From the NCBI GenBank assembly GCA_044426075.1, contig JAWXUT010000086.1, positions 1 through 7,438 of the forward strand: a DNA stretch of 7,438 nucleotides. Direction: 5' to 3'. The translations under genes and the position numbers were made by a program. The first letter of the stretch is position 1. Every line of letters begins with the position of its first letter. Below the pieces are notes generated by a model. That model saw only the letters and a list, made by a program, of their open reading frames with translations. It made no database searches and was not told where the DNA came from. The DNA comes from JAWXUT01 sp044426075. Its GTDB lineage: Bacteria > Bacillota > Clostridia > Christensenellales > DTU072. Positions 1-6,510 of the stretch are shown here, piece by piece.

Positions 1-960
1 TTCCCCGTGTCAGATAAGTCTAGTGATGTGCTAGATGCTTTTAGTAGGCGTTTGCGCGCGCTAGGCGTAACTGTAAAGTTGGATGAAACTGTGCTAAACT
101 GTCGTGCTGAAAACGGCCGTATAATTGAAGTTACAACAAATAGGGCTACATATAAGCCAGATGCGGTTATCACGGCTACTGGTGGGTTGTCATATCCGCT
201 AACTGGCAGCACGGGAGACGGATATAAGTTTGCTTCAAATTTGGGGCATAGTGTGATTAAGCCTTGTTCTGCCTTGTGTCCAATAATTTTGAGCGGTGCG
301 TATGACGCGGGCGATAGGTTTGTTTCACGCAATACATTGCAATTCCCTCAAGGGCTTTCACTTAAAAATGTATCCTTAAAGTGCGCTGTTTCTGGCAAAA
401 AGAAGGCGCTATATGATGAGCTTGGTGAAATGCTATTTATGGATAACGGCATAAGCGGCCCATTGGTGTTATCTGCCTCATCAAAGATAAATCGCCAAGA
501 TGTGCAAACAATCAAGTTGTCAATTGATTTGAAACCCGCTTTATCGTTAGATATGCTCGATCAGAGGTTGTTGCGCGACTTCAAAGCAGCAAACACAAAA
601 CAATTTAAAAATGCACTAAATGACCTATTGCCAAAAAGCTTAATTTCGTATATAATATGTCTATCAAACATTGATGAATACAAGCCCGTTAATGTTATAA
701 GCAAAGAAGAGCGTATGGGTCTTGCAAAAATAATAAAATCATTGACTTTTAAAGTTGAGTCACTAGGCACAATTAAGGAGTCTATTATAACCGCGGGTGG
801 GGTTTCTACTAAAGAGATTTCTCCAACTACTATGCAAAGTAAATTGGTTTCTAATTTGTATTTTGCGGGAGAGGTTATAGATGTAGACGCACTAACGGGT
901 GGCTTTAATTTACAAGTCGCATTTTCAACGGCATATCTTGCGGGCAAAAACGCCCAATAA
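1..960 (+). CDS. HI0933/BaiN-family NAD(P)/FAD-dependent oxidoreductase, 5' end cut by window
   Basis: This is the C-terminal 319 residues of a flavoprotein of the HI0933 (TIGR00275, YhiN/BaiN-like) family, whose members are about 400 residues long. The frame is open to the first base, and the first residues, FPVSDKSSDVLDA, match an internal family motif. The GTG at position 7 is therefore not the start. The N-terminal dinucleotide-binding GxGxxG, perhaps 85-90 residues, lies outside the window. Visible family landmarks, numbered from the first visible residue, are ATGGLSYPLTGSTGDGY (about 59-75), GEMLFMDNGISGPLVLSAS in the middle, and the FAD-contacting C-terminus with TAGGVSTKEI, LYFAGEVIDVDALTGGFNLQ and AFSTAYLAG. 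Members are often annotated as aminoacetone oxidase-like; BaiN itself reduces bile-acid intermediates, but the substrate here cannot be inferred. The stop lies 12 bases before the cmk start, so the two are probably co-transcribed. Placement just before cmk is common in Clostridia. The family call is firm; the function is open. Confidence 0.93.
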   Translation, partial: FPVSDKSSDVLDAFSRRLRALGVTVKLDETVLNCRAENGRIIEVTTNRATYKPDAVITATGGLSYPLTGSTGDGYKFASNLGHSVIKPCSALCPIILSGAYDAGDRFVSRNTLQFPQGLSLKNVSLKCAVSGKKKALYDELGEMLFMDNGISGPLVLSASSKINRQDVQTIKLSIDLKPALSLDMLDQRLLRDFKAANTKQFKNALNDLLPKSLISYIICLSNIDEYKPVNVISKEERMGLAKIIKSLTFKVESLGTIKESIITAGGVSTKEISPTTMQSKLVSNLYFAGEVIDVDALTGGFNLQVAFSTAYLAGKNAQ

Positions 961-966
961 GGAGGA
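961..966 (+). promoter_or_regulatory. Shine-Dalgarno site for cmk
   Basis: GGAGGA directly follows the TAA of the upstream flavoprotein gene, with 6 bases before the ATG at 973. It is the strongest canonical ribosome binding site in the left half of the window, and it fixes the cmk start. Confidence 0.85.
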
Positions 967-972
967 ATATTT

Positions 973-1638
973 ATGAATAAAATTATCAATATAGCAATCG
1001 ACGGACCTTCGGGTGCTGGCAAAAGTACAATGGCAAAAATTTTGGCAAAAGAAATGGATCTAGTATATTTAGATACAGGAGCAATGTACAGAGGTCTTGC
1101 ATATTATGTAAGCAGTAAAGGCATAGCAGTTGATGATGTTGCCGCAGTAGAAGAAATTTTGCCTACTATTAGCATGAGTATTAATTACAAAGAGGGCGTG
1201 CAACAAGTTATAGTGTGCGGAATAAACGTTACTCCATATATTAGGGAGCACGCAGTTAGTATGCTAGCATCAACTATAAGTAAGATTCCTGCAGTAAGAA
1301 TTAAACTTGTTGAATTGCAACGCGCAATTGCAGAAGGCACCAACTGTGTACTAGACGGCAGAGATATAGGAAGCTATGTTTTGCCCAACGCAGATTATAA
1401 GATATTTTTAACAGCAGATGCAAAAGAGCGTGCGCGTAGAAGATTTGTTGATTTGCAACTTGCGGGTTCAACTATAACAGAAGCAGAAGTGCTTGCTGAC
1501 GTTGAAGCACGTGACTATCAAGACACACACAGAGAGTTTGCTCCATTAGTAGCAATGCCTGATTCTATTATAATTAACAGCACTGGGCTAGAAATCGAGC
1601 AGTCTGTTGCGCTAATCAAAAAAGCTGTATGCAAATAA
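973..1638 (+). CDS. cmk: cytidylate kinase (CMP/dCMP kinase)
   Basis: This 221-residue cytosolic enzyme transfers phosphate from ATP to CMP or dCMP, giving CDP/dCDP for nucleotide recycling and for nucleic acid and phospholipid precursors. The length is normal for the bacterial Cmk family. The P-loop GPSGAGKST is at residues 11-19, followed by DTGAMYRG at 34-41, a Cmk hallmark in the nucleotide-monophosphate site. Further on come LDGRDIGSYVLPNADYKIFLTA, with the conserved GRDIG, then an arginine-rich ERARRRF lid region, and RDYQDTHREFAPL, the typical RDxxDxxRxxxPL closing motif. The ATG is preceded by GGAGGA. The last 10 bases overlap the next gene, suggesting translational coupling. In many Clostridia a plsC-like acyltransferase gene lies between cmk and ispH; none is present here. 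No key residue is missing, and the assignment is secure. Confidence 0.97.
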   Translation: MNKIINIAIDGPSGAGKSTMAKILAKEMDLVYLDTGAMYRGLAYYVSSKGIAVDDVAAVEEILPTISMSINYKEGVQQVIVCGINVTPYIREHAVSMLASTISKIPAVRIKLVELQRAIAEGTNCVLDGRDIGSYVLPNADYKIFLTADAKERARRRFVDLQLAGSTITEAEVLADVEARDYQDTHREFAPLVAMPDSIIINSTGLEIEQSVALIKKAVCK

Positions 1639-3920
1639 TTGTTGGAGAGGCGGCGGGATTTTGCGGTGGCGTAAAGCGCGCAGTAGAACTTGCTGAAAAA
1701 ACAGCTAAACAATACGGAGAGGCATACACGCTAGGCGAACTTATCCATAACAAAAATGTTATTGATGATCTAAAAGAGAAAAATGTGTTTGTGGTAGAAG
1801 ACGCAACTAAGCTTCACAACAAGGCAATAATAATTAGGTCGCACGGAGTCCCTAAGGCTGTTGAGGAACAATTGCGGGCTAGTGATAACACGATTATTGA
1901 TGCAACTTGCGCTTTTGTAAAGAATATTCACAACAAAGTACAAGAATATAGCAATAATGGTTGGCATATAGTTGTTTTGGGGGCGGCGGAACACCCCGAA
2001 GTTATGGGCATTGTTGGGTGGTGTAACGATTGCACTGTTGTTGCGGATTCGGAGCACATAAATCTACCAAATCAGTATCAAAAATATCTAATTGTAGCCC
2101 AAACTACCTTTGCAATTGCTGAATATGAGCTCTGCAAAGAAAAAATAGAAAAAATACTAAAAAACAATGCAAAAATAGTTGAATTCTTTAATAGTATTTG
2201 TTATACTACTACTAGTAGGCAAATAGGTGCTAAAAATGTTGCAAAAGAGTGTCAAGCAGTATTGGTAATTGGCGATAAGCTAAGCAGTAATACAAACAAG
2301 CTTTTCAAAGTTGCATCAGAGTATAACAACAATGTTTACTTTATAACAAATGTATCCGATATAGCATCGGTTTCAGAAATAAACAATATTACAAAGCTAG
2401 GCATTCTTGCTGGCGCATCAACCCCTAAAAGGTTGATTATGGAGGTTATCAACACAATGGATCAAGAAATCAAAGTAGACGAAGTTGCAGAAGCAACCGT
2501 TACAACAACAGAAGCTACACCAGAAGTAGCAGTATCAACAGAAGCAGCACCAGTAGTTAAAGCAGAAGAACCAATGACTATGGACGAAGCTATGAAAAAG
2601 TACAGCGCGAGAGATTATCGCGAAGGTATGAAGTTAAAAGCTACAATCATCAAAATTGAGCAAACTGGCGTTTCAGTTGCACTTGATGGTCTAGGCAAAA
2701 ACGACAGTGGCTTTATCAATAATGATGAAATGGAGCTTGACGGCACATATAATCCAGAAAACTACAATATTAATGATTCTATTGATGTTATAATTATCCC
2801 AAAAACTGATCCAAAAAATAAAGCTGTAAATCTAAGCAAAAAAGCTTTCGATTCAATCAAAATCGAAGATGAAGCAGTTAAAAAGATATTAGAAGGTGAA
2901 GATTTCACACTAGCTTGCGGACAAGCTATCAAAGGCGGTCTACTAGGCAAACTAGGTTCATATACAATCTTTGTACCAGCTAGCCAACTAAGAGTTGGAT
3001 ATGTTAAAAATCTAGAAGAATACGTTGGTAAAAAACTACGTTTACGCATACTTCCACCAAAAGAAGAAGTTGTTGAAGAAGGCGCAGAGGCTCCAAAGCA
3101 CCGCCCAAATCCAAAGCGTATTGTAGCTAGCCAAAGAATTATTCTTGAAGAAGAAAAATCAGCTCGCGAAGAAGCTTTCTGGGAAGTAATGCAAGTAAAC
3201 AACATCATCAAAGGTAAAGTAAAGAGATTTACAGCTTTCGGTGCATTCGTTTCAATTATGAACTTTGACTGTTTAGCTCACATCAGCGACTTGTCATGGA
3301 CAAAAATTGCTGATCCAAGTGAAGTACTAGAACTTAACAAATCATACGAGTTCCTAGTAATCAAAGTAGATAGAGAGAGCGGAAAAGTTTCACTAGGTTA
3401 CAAACAACTTCAAAAGAAACCTTACGAACTTGCAGCTGAAAAATATCACGTAGATGATATCATCAAAGGCAAAGTAGAAAGAATTAAAGATTTTGGTGCA
3501 TTTATCGAAATCGAGCCAGGTATTGACGGATTGGTTCACGTAAGCGAAATCAACCACAAATGGATTGCTAACGCAAACGAAGCTCTAAAAGTTGGCGACG
3601 AAATCGAAGCTAAGATCATCGGTTTTGAAAACAACAAAATCACACTTTCTATCAAAGCATTGCAAGAAGCTCCAGTAGTTGAAGCAACAGAAGAAGGTGC
3701 AGAGGGCGCTCCAAGCAAACGTCCAAGCAATTCAGAAAAATTTGCTAGCCGTGCTGAAGGTGCAGAAGCAAGAAAAGACAAGAAAGACAGAAAGCAATCT
3801 CGTCGTGACAATGACGAACCACGCGAATGGGTTTCAAGTGATTCAAGCGGTGCAACATTTGCAGATATCTTCAAAGGTATCGATATGGATACTTTTACTA
3901 GCGAAGAAGAAAGCAAATAA
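1629..3920 (+). CDS. ispH-rpsA: fused 4-hydroxy-3-methylbut-2-enyl diphosphate reductase (IspH) and 30S ribosomal protein S1
   Basis: This 763-residue two-part protein is of a type known from Clostridia. Residues 1-277 are IspH, the [4Fe-4S] enzyme that reduces HMBPP to IPP and DMAPP in the last MEP-pathway step. The three cluster cysteines are Cys12 (GFCGGV), Cys94 (DATC) and Cys191 (NSICYTTTSRQ). Active-site residues include His40 (GELIHN), His122 and Glu124 (EHPEV), Thr159, the SSN at 219-221 and Ser264 (GASTPKRL). Residues 278-315 are a flexible Glu/Ala/Val/Thr/Pro linker. Four S1 RNA-binding repeats follow, at about 332-405, 418-505 (degenerate, GGLLGKLG), 524-597 (KGKVKRFTAFGAFV) and 608-679 (KGKVERIKDFGAFIEI). 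A charged tail rich in Lys, Arg, Asp and Glu covers 680-763. The start overlaps cmk by 10 bases and has no visible Shine-Dalgarno, so translation is probably coupled. The ATG gives the normal IspH N-terminus. Codon usage changes at the seam (see findings). A terminator follows the stop. Both identifications are secure; whether S1 is also made separately is inference. Confidence 0.96.
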   Translation: MQIIVGEAAGFCGGVKRAVELAEKTAKQYGEAYTLGELIHNKNVIDDLKEKNVFVVEDATKLHNKAIIIRSHGVPKAVEEQLRASDNTIIDATCAFVKNIHNKVQEYSNNGWHIVVLGAAEHPEVMGIVGWCNDCTVVADSEHINLPNQYQKYLIVAQTTFAIAEYELCKEKIEKILKNNAKIVEFFNSICYTTTSRQIGAKNVAKECQAVLVIGDKLSSNTNKLFKVASEYNNNVYFITNVSDIASVSEINNITKLGILAGASTPKRLIMEVINTMDQEIKVDEVAEATVTTTEATPEVAVSTEAAPVVKAEEPMTMDEAMKKYSARDYREGMKLKATIIKIEQTGVSVALDGLGKNDSGFINNDEMELDGTYNPENYNINDSIDVIIIPKTDPKNKAVNLSKKAFDSIKIEDEAVKKILEGEDFTLACGQAIKGGLLGKLGSYTIFVPASQLRVGYVKNLEEYVGKKLRLRILPPKEEVVEEGAEAPKHRPNPKRIVASQRIILEEEKSAREEAFWEVMQVNNIIKGKVKRFTAFGAFVSIMNFDCLAHISDLSWTKIADPSEVLELNKSYEFLVIKVDRESGKVSLGYKQLQKKPYELAAEKYHVDDIIKGKVERIKDFGAFIEIEPGIDGLVHVSEINHKWIANANEALKVGDEIEAKIIGFENNKITLSIKALQEAPVVEATEEGAEGAPSKRPSNSEKFASRAEGAEARKDKKDRKQSRRDNDEPREWVSSDSSGATFADIFKGIDMDTFTSEEESK
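2441..2459 (+). promoter_or_regulatory. candidate internal ribosome binding site and start codon for stand-alone S1
   Basis: GGAGGT at 2441-2446 is followed, after 10 bases, by an ATG at 2457-2459 in the frame of the IspH-S1 gene. The spacing is slightly long but usable. The site lies exactly at the end of the IspH domain (IMEVINTM), so initiation here would give a 487-residue four-domain S1 beginning MDQEIKVDEVAE. The match to the anti-Shine-Dalgarno is better than anything upstream of the IspH start at 1629. The GGAGGT also encodes Met-Glu-Val residues of IspH, so it could be coincidental. Confidence 0.5.
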
Positions 3921-3937
3921 TTTTTGTAACAACACTC

Positions 3938-3966
3938 AAAGAGTCACCCGAAAAGGTGACTTTTTG
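3938..3966 (+). terminator. intrinsic terminator after the IspH-S1 gene
   Basis: AGTCACC (3942-3948) pairs perfectly with GGTGACT (3955-3961) around the loop CGAAAA. The preceding AAAG can extend the stem into the following T run (about 3961-3965). It starts 17 bases after the S1 stop. It is the natural 3' end for the flavoprotein-cmk-ispH-S1 transcript, though purB starts only about 20 bases later. Confidence 0.85.
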
Positions 3967-3976
3967 TATTTATAGT

Positions 3977-3982
3977 AGGTGA
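3977..3982 (+). promoter_or_regulatory. Shine-Dalgarno site for purB
   Basis: AGGTGA lies 3 bases before the ATG at 3986. It matches the 3' half of the AAGGAGGTGA consensus, for which such short spacing is appropriate, and it supports this start. Confidence 0.65.
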
Positions 3983-3985
3983 AAA

Positions 3986-5422
3986 ATGGATATTAACAAT
4001 CAATATAGTAATCCTTTAATAGCAAGATACGCAACAAAAGAAATGAGTTATATTTTTTCTGAACAAAACCGCATAGGTTATTTTAGAAAATTGTGGCTAG
4101 CTCTTGCAAAAGGTGAAAAAGAACTAGGCTTAGATATTACTGCGGAGCAAATAGCCGAACTTGAAGCGCATTTAGAAGACATAGATTTTCAAGTTGCCAA
4201 AGATCGCGAGCGCATTGTAAGGCACGATGTTATGGCTCACGTTTATGCGTATGGACTAAAATGTCCAAAAGCTGCGGGCATAATTCACTTGGGTGCAACT
4301 AGTTGTTATGTTACAGATAATGCAGATATCATTGTTTATCGTGAAGCATTAGAGCTTATTAGAAACAAACTTGTTGCGGTTATGGATAGATTATCTAAAT
4401 TTGCAGCAAAATATAAAGCTTTGCCAACACTAGGATTTACTCACTATCAACCAGCACAATTGGTTACAGTTGGTAAAAGGGCAACATTATGGCTACAAGA
4501 GTTGTTGATGGATTATGAAGAGATAACTCACGTAATAGACAGCTTAAAATTGCGCGGTGTTAAGGGTACAACAGGTACACAAGCAAGCTTTTTGGAGTTG
4601 TTCGACGGCGATAGCAGCAAAGTTAAAGCACTAGAAAAATATGTTATCAACTATTTTGACTTTAAAGATGCATATGCAGTAACTGGTCAAACTTATTCAA
4701 GAAAACTTGACTACAATATGACAGTTTCATTGTCAATGCTAGCACAAAGTGCATATAAATTTTCAATCGATATTAGATTGTTGCAAAATCGTAAAGAGGT
4801 TGAAGAGCCATTTGAAAAGAACCAAATAGGTTCATCCGCTATGGCATACAAACGTAATCCAATGCGTTCTGAGCGTATAAGTTCACTTGCAAGATACTTG
4901 ATGTCTTTGCCAATAAACTGCGCAATGACAGCTTCAACTCAAGGATTTGAGCGTACACTTGATGATTCTGCAAACCGTAGAATAGTTATGGGTCAAGCCT
5001 TTTTAACAGCTGATGCTGTGCTTGAACTACTACTAAATGTTACAGACGGACTTGTTGTGTATGAGCATATTATTGGTATGAACGTAAATAATGAATTGCC
5101 TTTTATGGCAACAGAAACAATTCTAATGGAGTGCGTTAAGGCTGGAGGAGATAGACAAGAGTTGCACGAATTAATTAGGGTGCATTCAATGGCTGCCGAA
5201 AAGCGTTATCGCGAAACTGGTTTACCTAAAGATTTAATCGAAAGACTAAAAGCGGACCCAGCATTTGGAGCTATAAAAGATTACGACAAACTTTTAAATG
5301 CTCAAAACTTTACTGGAAGATGTAGTGAACAAGTTGATGAGTTCATTGCAGAGCATATTGCGCCAATAACCGCACAATATGCAGGCATTTTGGACAAATA
5401 TAACGGAAATATAGAAATTTAA
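3986..5422 (+). CDS. purB: adenylosuccinate lyase, long human-like type
   Basis: This 478-residue cytosolic enzyme of the fumarase/aspartase superfamily acts twice in purine synthesis. It splits SAICAR into AICAR and fumarate, and adenylosuccinate into AMP and fumarate. The sequence follows the animal-type enzyme closely: RHDVMAHVYAYG, CPKAAGIIHLGATSCYVTDN, LPTLGFTHYQPAQLVTVGKR, LRGVKGTTGTQASFLELF, the signature loop GSSAMAYKRNPMRSE, FERTLDDSANRR and LPFMATE. His153 and Ser283 lie six positions before human His159 and Ser289, the catalytic pair, so the active site looks intact. In the signature loop Ala287 replaces the proline of the human GSSAMPYKRNP. The length is close to the human-type enzymes and longer than the Bacillus-type PurB of about 430 residues. 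The gene sits between two hairpin terminators, and no convincing promoter could be placed in the short gap upstream. Function is secure. Confidence 0.97.
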   Translation: MDINNQYSNPLIARYATKEMSYIFSEQNRIGYFRKLWLALAKGEKELGLDITAEQIAELEAHLEDIDFQVAKDRERIVRHDVMAHVYAYGLKCPKAAGIIHLGATSCYVTDNADIIVYREALELIRNKLVAVMDRLSKFAAKYKALPTLGFTHYQPAQLVTVGKRATLWLQELLMDYEEITHVIDSLKLRGVKGTTGTQASFLELFDGDSSKVKALEKYVINYFDFKDAYAVTGQTYSRKLDYNMTVSLSMLAQSAYKFSIDIRLLQNRKEVEEPFEKNQIGSSAMAYKRNPMRSERISSLARYLMSLPINCAMTASTQGFERTLDDSANRRIVMGQAFLTADAVLELLLNVTDGLVVYEHIIGMNVNNELPFMATETILMECVKAGGDRQELHELIRVHSMAAEKRYRETGLPKDLIERLKADPAFGAIKDYDKLLNAQNFTGRCSEQVDEFIAEHIAPITAQYAGILDKYNGNIEI

Positions 5423-5430
5423 ATACATTT

Positions 5431-5460
5431 AAAACCGGTAACTTAGTTGTCGGTTTTTTT
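5431..5460 (+). terminator. intrinsic terminator after purB
   Basis: AAAACCGGTAAC (5431-5442) pairs with GTTGTCGGTTTT (5446-5457) around a TTA loop. The stem has 12 pairs, including two adjacent G-T wobbles in the middle, and runs into seven T residues (5454-5460). It begins 8 bases after the purB stop and ends 11 bases before the next start codon. Confidence 0.88.
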
Positions 5461-5471
5461 ATAGGGAATAT

Positions 5472-6449
5472 ATGGAAAACAAAAAATTTAATTGGGCAGT
5501 AATAGGTTCGGGTAACATTGCTAATAGCGTATGTAGGCAGTTGTTTAAATCGGAAAAGCACGCAATTGCGACTTGTTATTCACGAAATAAGCAAACGCGT
5601 GACGCTTTTGCAGAAAAGTTTGGTGCAAAAAGTTGCGCTACAATGGCAGAGGCATTGGAAGATAGCACGGTTGATGGCATATATATTGCTAGTCCTCACG
5701 GGGTGCACTATGAGCATGTAATTGAAGCATTAGATTACAATCTTCCAATTTTATGTGAAAAAGCATTTACATTAAACGCAAAAGAAACACAGCTTATTTT
5801 AGCCAAAGCGCAAGAGCATAATACGTTTATTGCAGAGGCAATCTGGATGTTTTTTAACCCCACAATCAAACGCGCGCAAGAGTGGATTGATAGCGGTGTT
5901 ATTGGAAAAGTTACTAAAATTGAAGCGAATTTTAGTATGCCATTTTTTAAAGCATTTACCAGTAAACGCATATGGTTAAATTCTGCGGGTGCGGGTGCAT
6001 TGCTTGATATCGGTATCTATACATTAGCATTTGGATACCTATTTAGCGGAAAATCCAACCCAACTTCAATTAGCGGTAAAATGAAAATTGAAAATACTAT
6101 TGATGTTCGTGATGATATGAATGTTGTTTTTGGCGATATACCTTGCCACTTAAAATGTTCAATGAAGTGGCTAAGCGGGCGGGCTACAATTACTTGCGAG
6201 CAAGGCAGAATCGTGTTGAATAGATTCCACGTTCCAACTAGTGCTAGGCTCTATAAAGGTTGTAAGAGAATAGAAAAACACAAAGCGCATGGTGGATATC
6301 TACACGAATTTAACAGCATAGTTGCAGACATTGAATCTGGCAAAAAAGAGAGCCATATTGTAACACAAAAAGACACATTAACACTTATGCACACTATGGA
6401 TGAAATCCGTAGGCAAGGTGGCTTGAAATATGAAACAGAGCTTAAATAG
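5472..6449 (+). CDS. Gfo/Idh/MocA-family NAD(P)-dependent oxidoreductase
   Basis: This 325-residue soluble dehydrogenase has the two-domain layout of its family. The N-terminal Rossmann fold carries VIGSGNIA (residues 10-17), the dinucleotide-binding glycine motif. SPHGVHYEH (74-82) follows, and then CEKAFT (95-100), which contains the family lysine Lys97, with alanine in place of the usual proline of EKP. The C-terminal substrate domain has AEAIWMFFNP and AGALLDIGIYTL, in which Asp179 and Tyr183 fit the DIGxY motif. The EAxW and CEKxFT features resemble the branch containing dimeric dihydrodiol dehydrogenase and D-xylose 1-dehydrogenase, so a sugar or polyol substrate is plausible but not shown. 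A modest AGGGA ribosome binding site at 5463-5467 lies 4 bases before the ATG. The start follows the purB terminator so closely that no separate promoter fits between them. The family is secure; the substrate is unknown. Confidence 0.93.
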   Translation: MENKKFNWAVIGSGNIANSVCRQLFKSEKHAIATCYSRNKQTRDAFAEKFGAKSCATMAEALEDSTVDGIYIASPHGVHYEHVIEALDYNLPILCEKAFTLNAKETQLILAKAQEHNTFIAEAIWMFFNPTIKRAQEWIDSGVIGKVTKIEANFSMPFFKAFTSKRIWLNSAGAGALLDIGIYTLAFGYLFSGKSNPTSISGKMKIENTIDVRDDMNVVFGDIPCHLKCSMKWLSGRATITCEQGRIVLNRFHVPTSARLYKGCKRIEKHKAHGGYLHEFNSIVADIESGKKESHIVTQKDTLTLMHTMDEIRRQGGLKYETELK

Positions 6450-6456
6450 TTAGCTA

Positions 6457-6485
6457 TTGATATTTAGCAACTAATATGGTATACT
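6457..6485 (+). promoter_or_regulatory. sigma-A-type promoter with extended -10 for the amidohydrolase gene
   Basis: TTGATA (6457-6462) forms the -35 and TATACT (6480-6485) the -10, separated by the ideal 17 bases. TGG directly before the -10 makes it an extended -10 (TGnTATACT). Transcription would start near 6492, giving a leader of about 20 bases. The -35 begins 8 bases after the stop of the oxidoreductase gene, so the downstream gene probably has its own transcript. Among the gene gaps I read, this is the only convincing promoter. Confidence 0.75.
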
Positions 6486-6496
6486 TTATATAACAG

Positions 6497-6507
6497 AAGG
6501 ATGGTGA
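6497..6507 (+). promoter_or_regulatory. Shine-Dalgarno site for the amidohydrolase gene
   Basis: AAGGATGGTGA is close to the AAGGAGGTGA consensus with one extra base. It ends 3 bases before the ATG at 6511, and either half (AAGGA or GGTGA) could pair with 16S rRNA. It decides the start of a gene that the window cuts at its other end. Confidence 0.75.
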
Positions 6508-6510
6508 AAT

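Noticed and set aside
7..9. GTG as the start of the first gene
   Set aside because: The reading frame is open upstream to base 1, and FPVSDKSSDV is an internal motif of the HI0933/BaiN family. The gene is truncated by the window rather than starting here.
561..1022. 153-residue open frame on the minus strand across the flavoprotein/cmk junction
   Set aside because: It lies opposite two well-supported genes, resembles no protein family I recognise, and spans the real cmk ribosome binding site.
2762..3211. 149-residue minus-strand open frame inside the S1 part
   Set aside because: It is antisense to S1 repeats 1 and 2, and its composition simply mirrors the biased codons of S1.
3679..3975. 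98-residue plus-strand open frame over the S1 tail and terminator
   Set aside because: It is a frame-shifted reading of the Lys/Glu-rich tail and ends inside or just after the terminator. It has no ribosome binding site.
3948..3976. Possible purB promoter using TATAGT at 3971-3976
   Set aside because: The matching -35 position falls in the terminator hairpin and has no similarity to TTGACA.
5390..5418. Promoter in the 3' end of purB (TTGGAC-like -35)
   Set aside because: No -10-like hexamer occurs at 16-18 bases; TATAGA is only 14 bases away.
6449..6471. Terminator after the oxidoreductase gene
   Set aside because: The imperfect hairpin has no T run and overlaps both the stop codon and the -35 element. 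It is kept only as a weak operator candidate.
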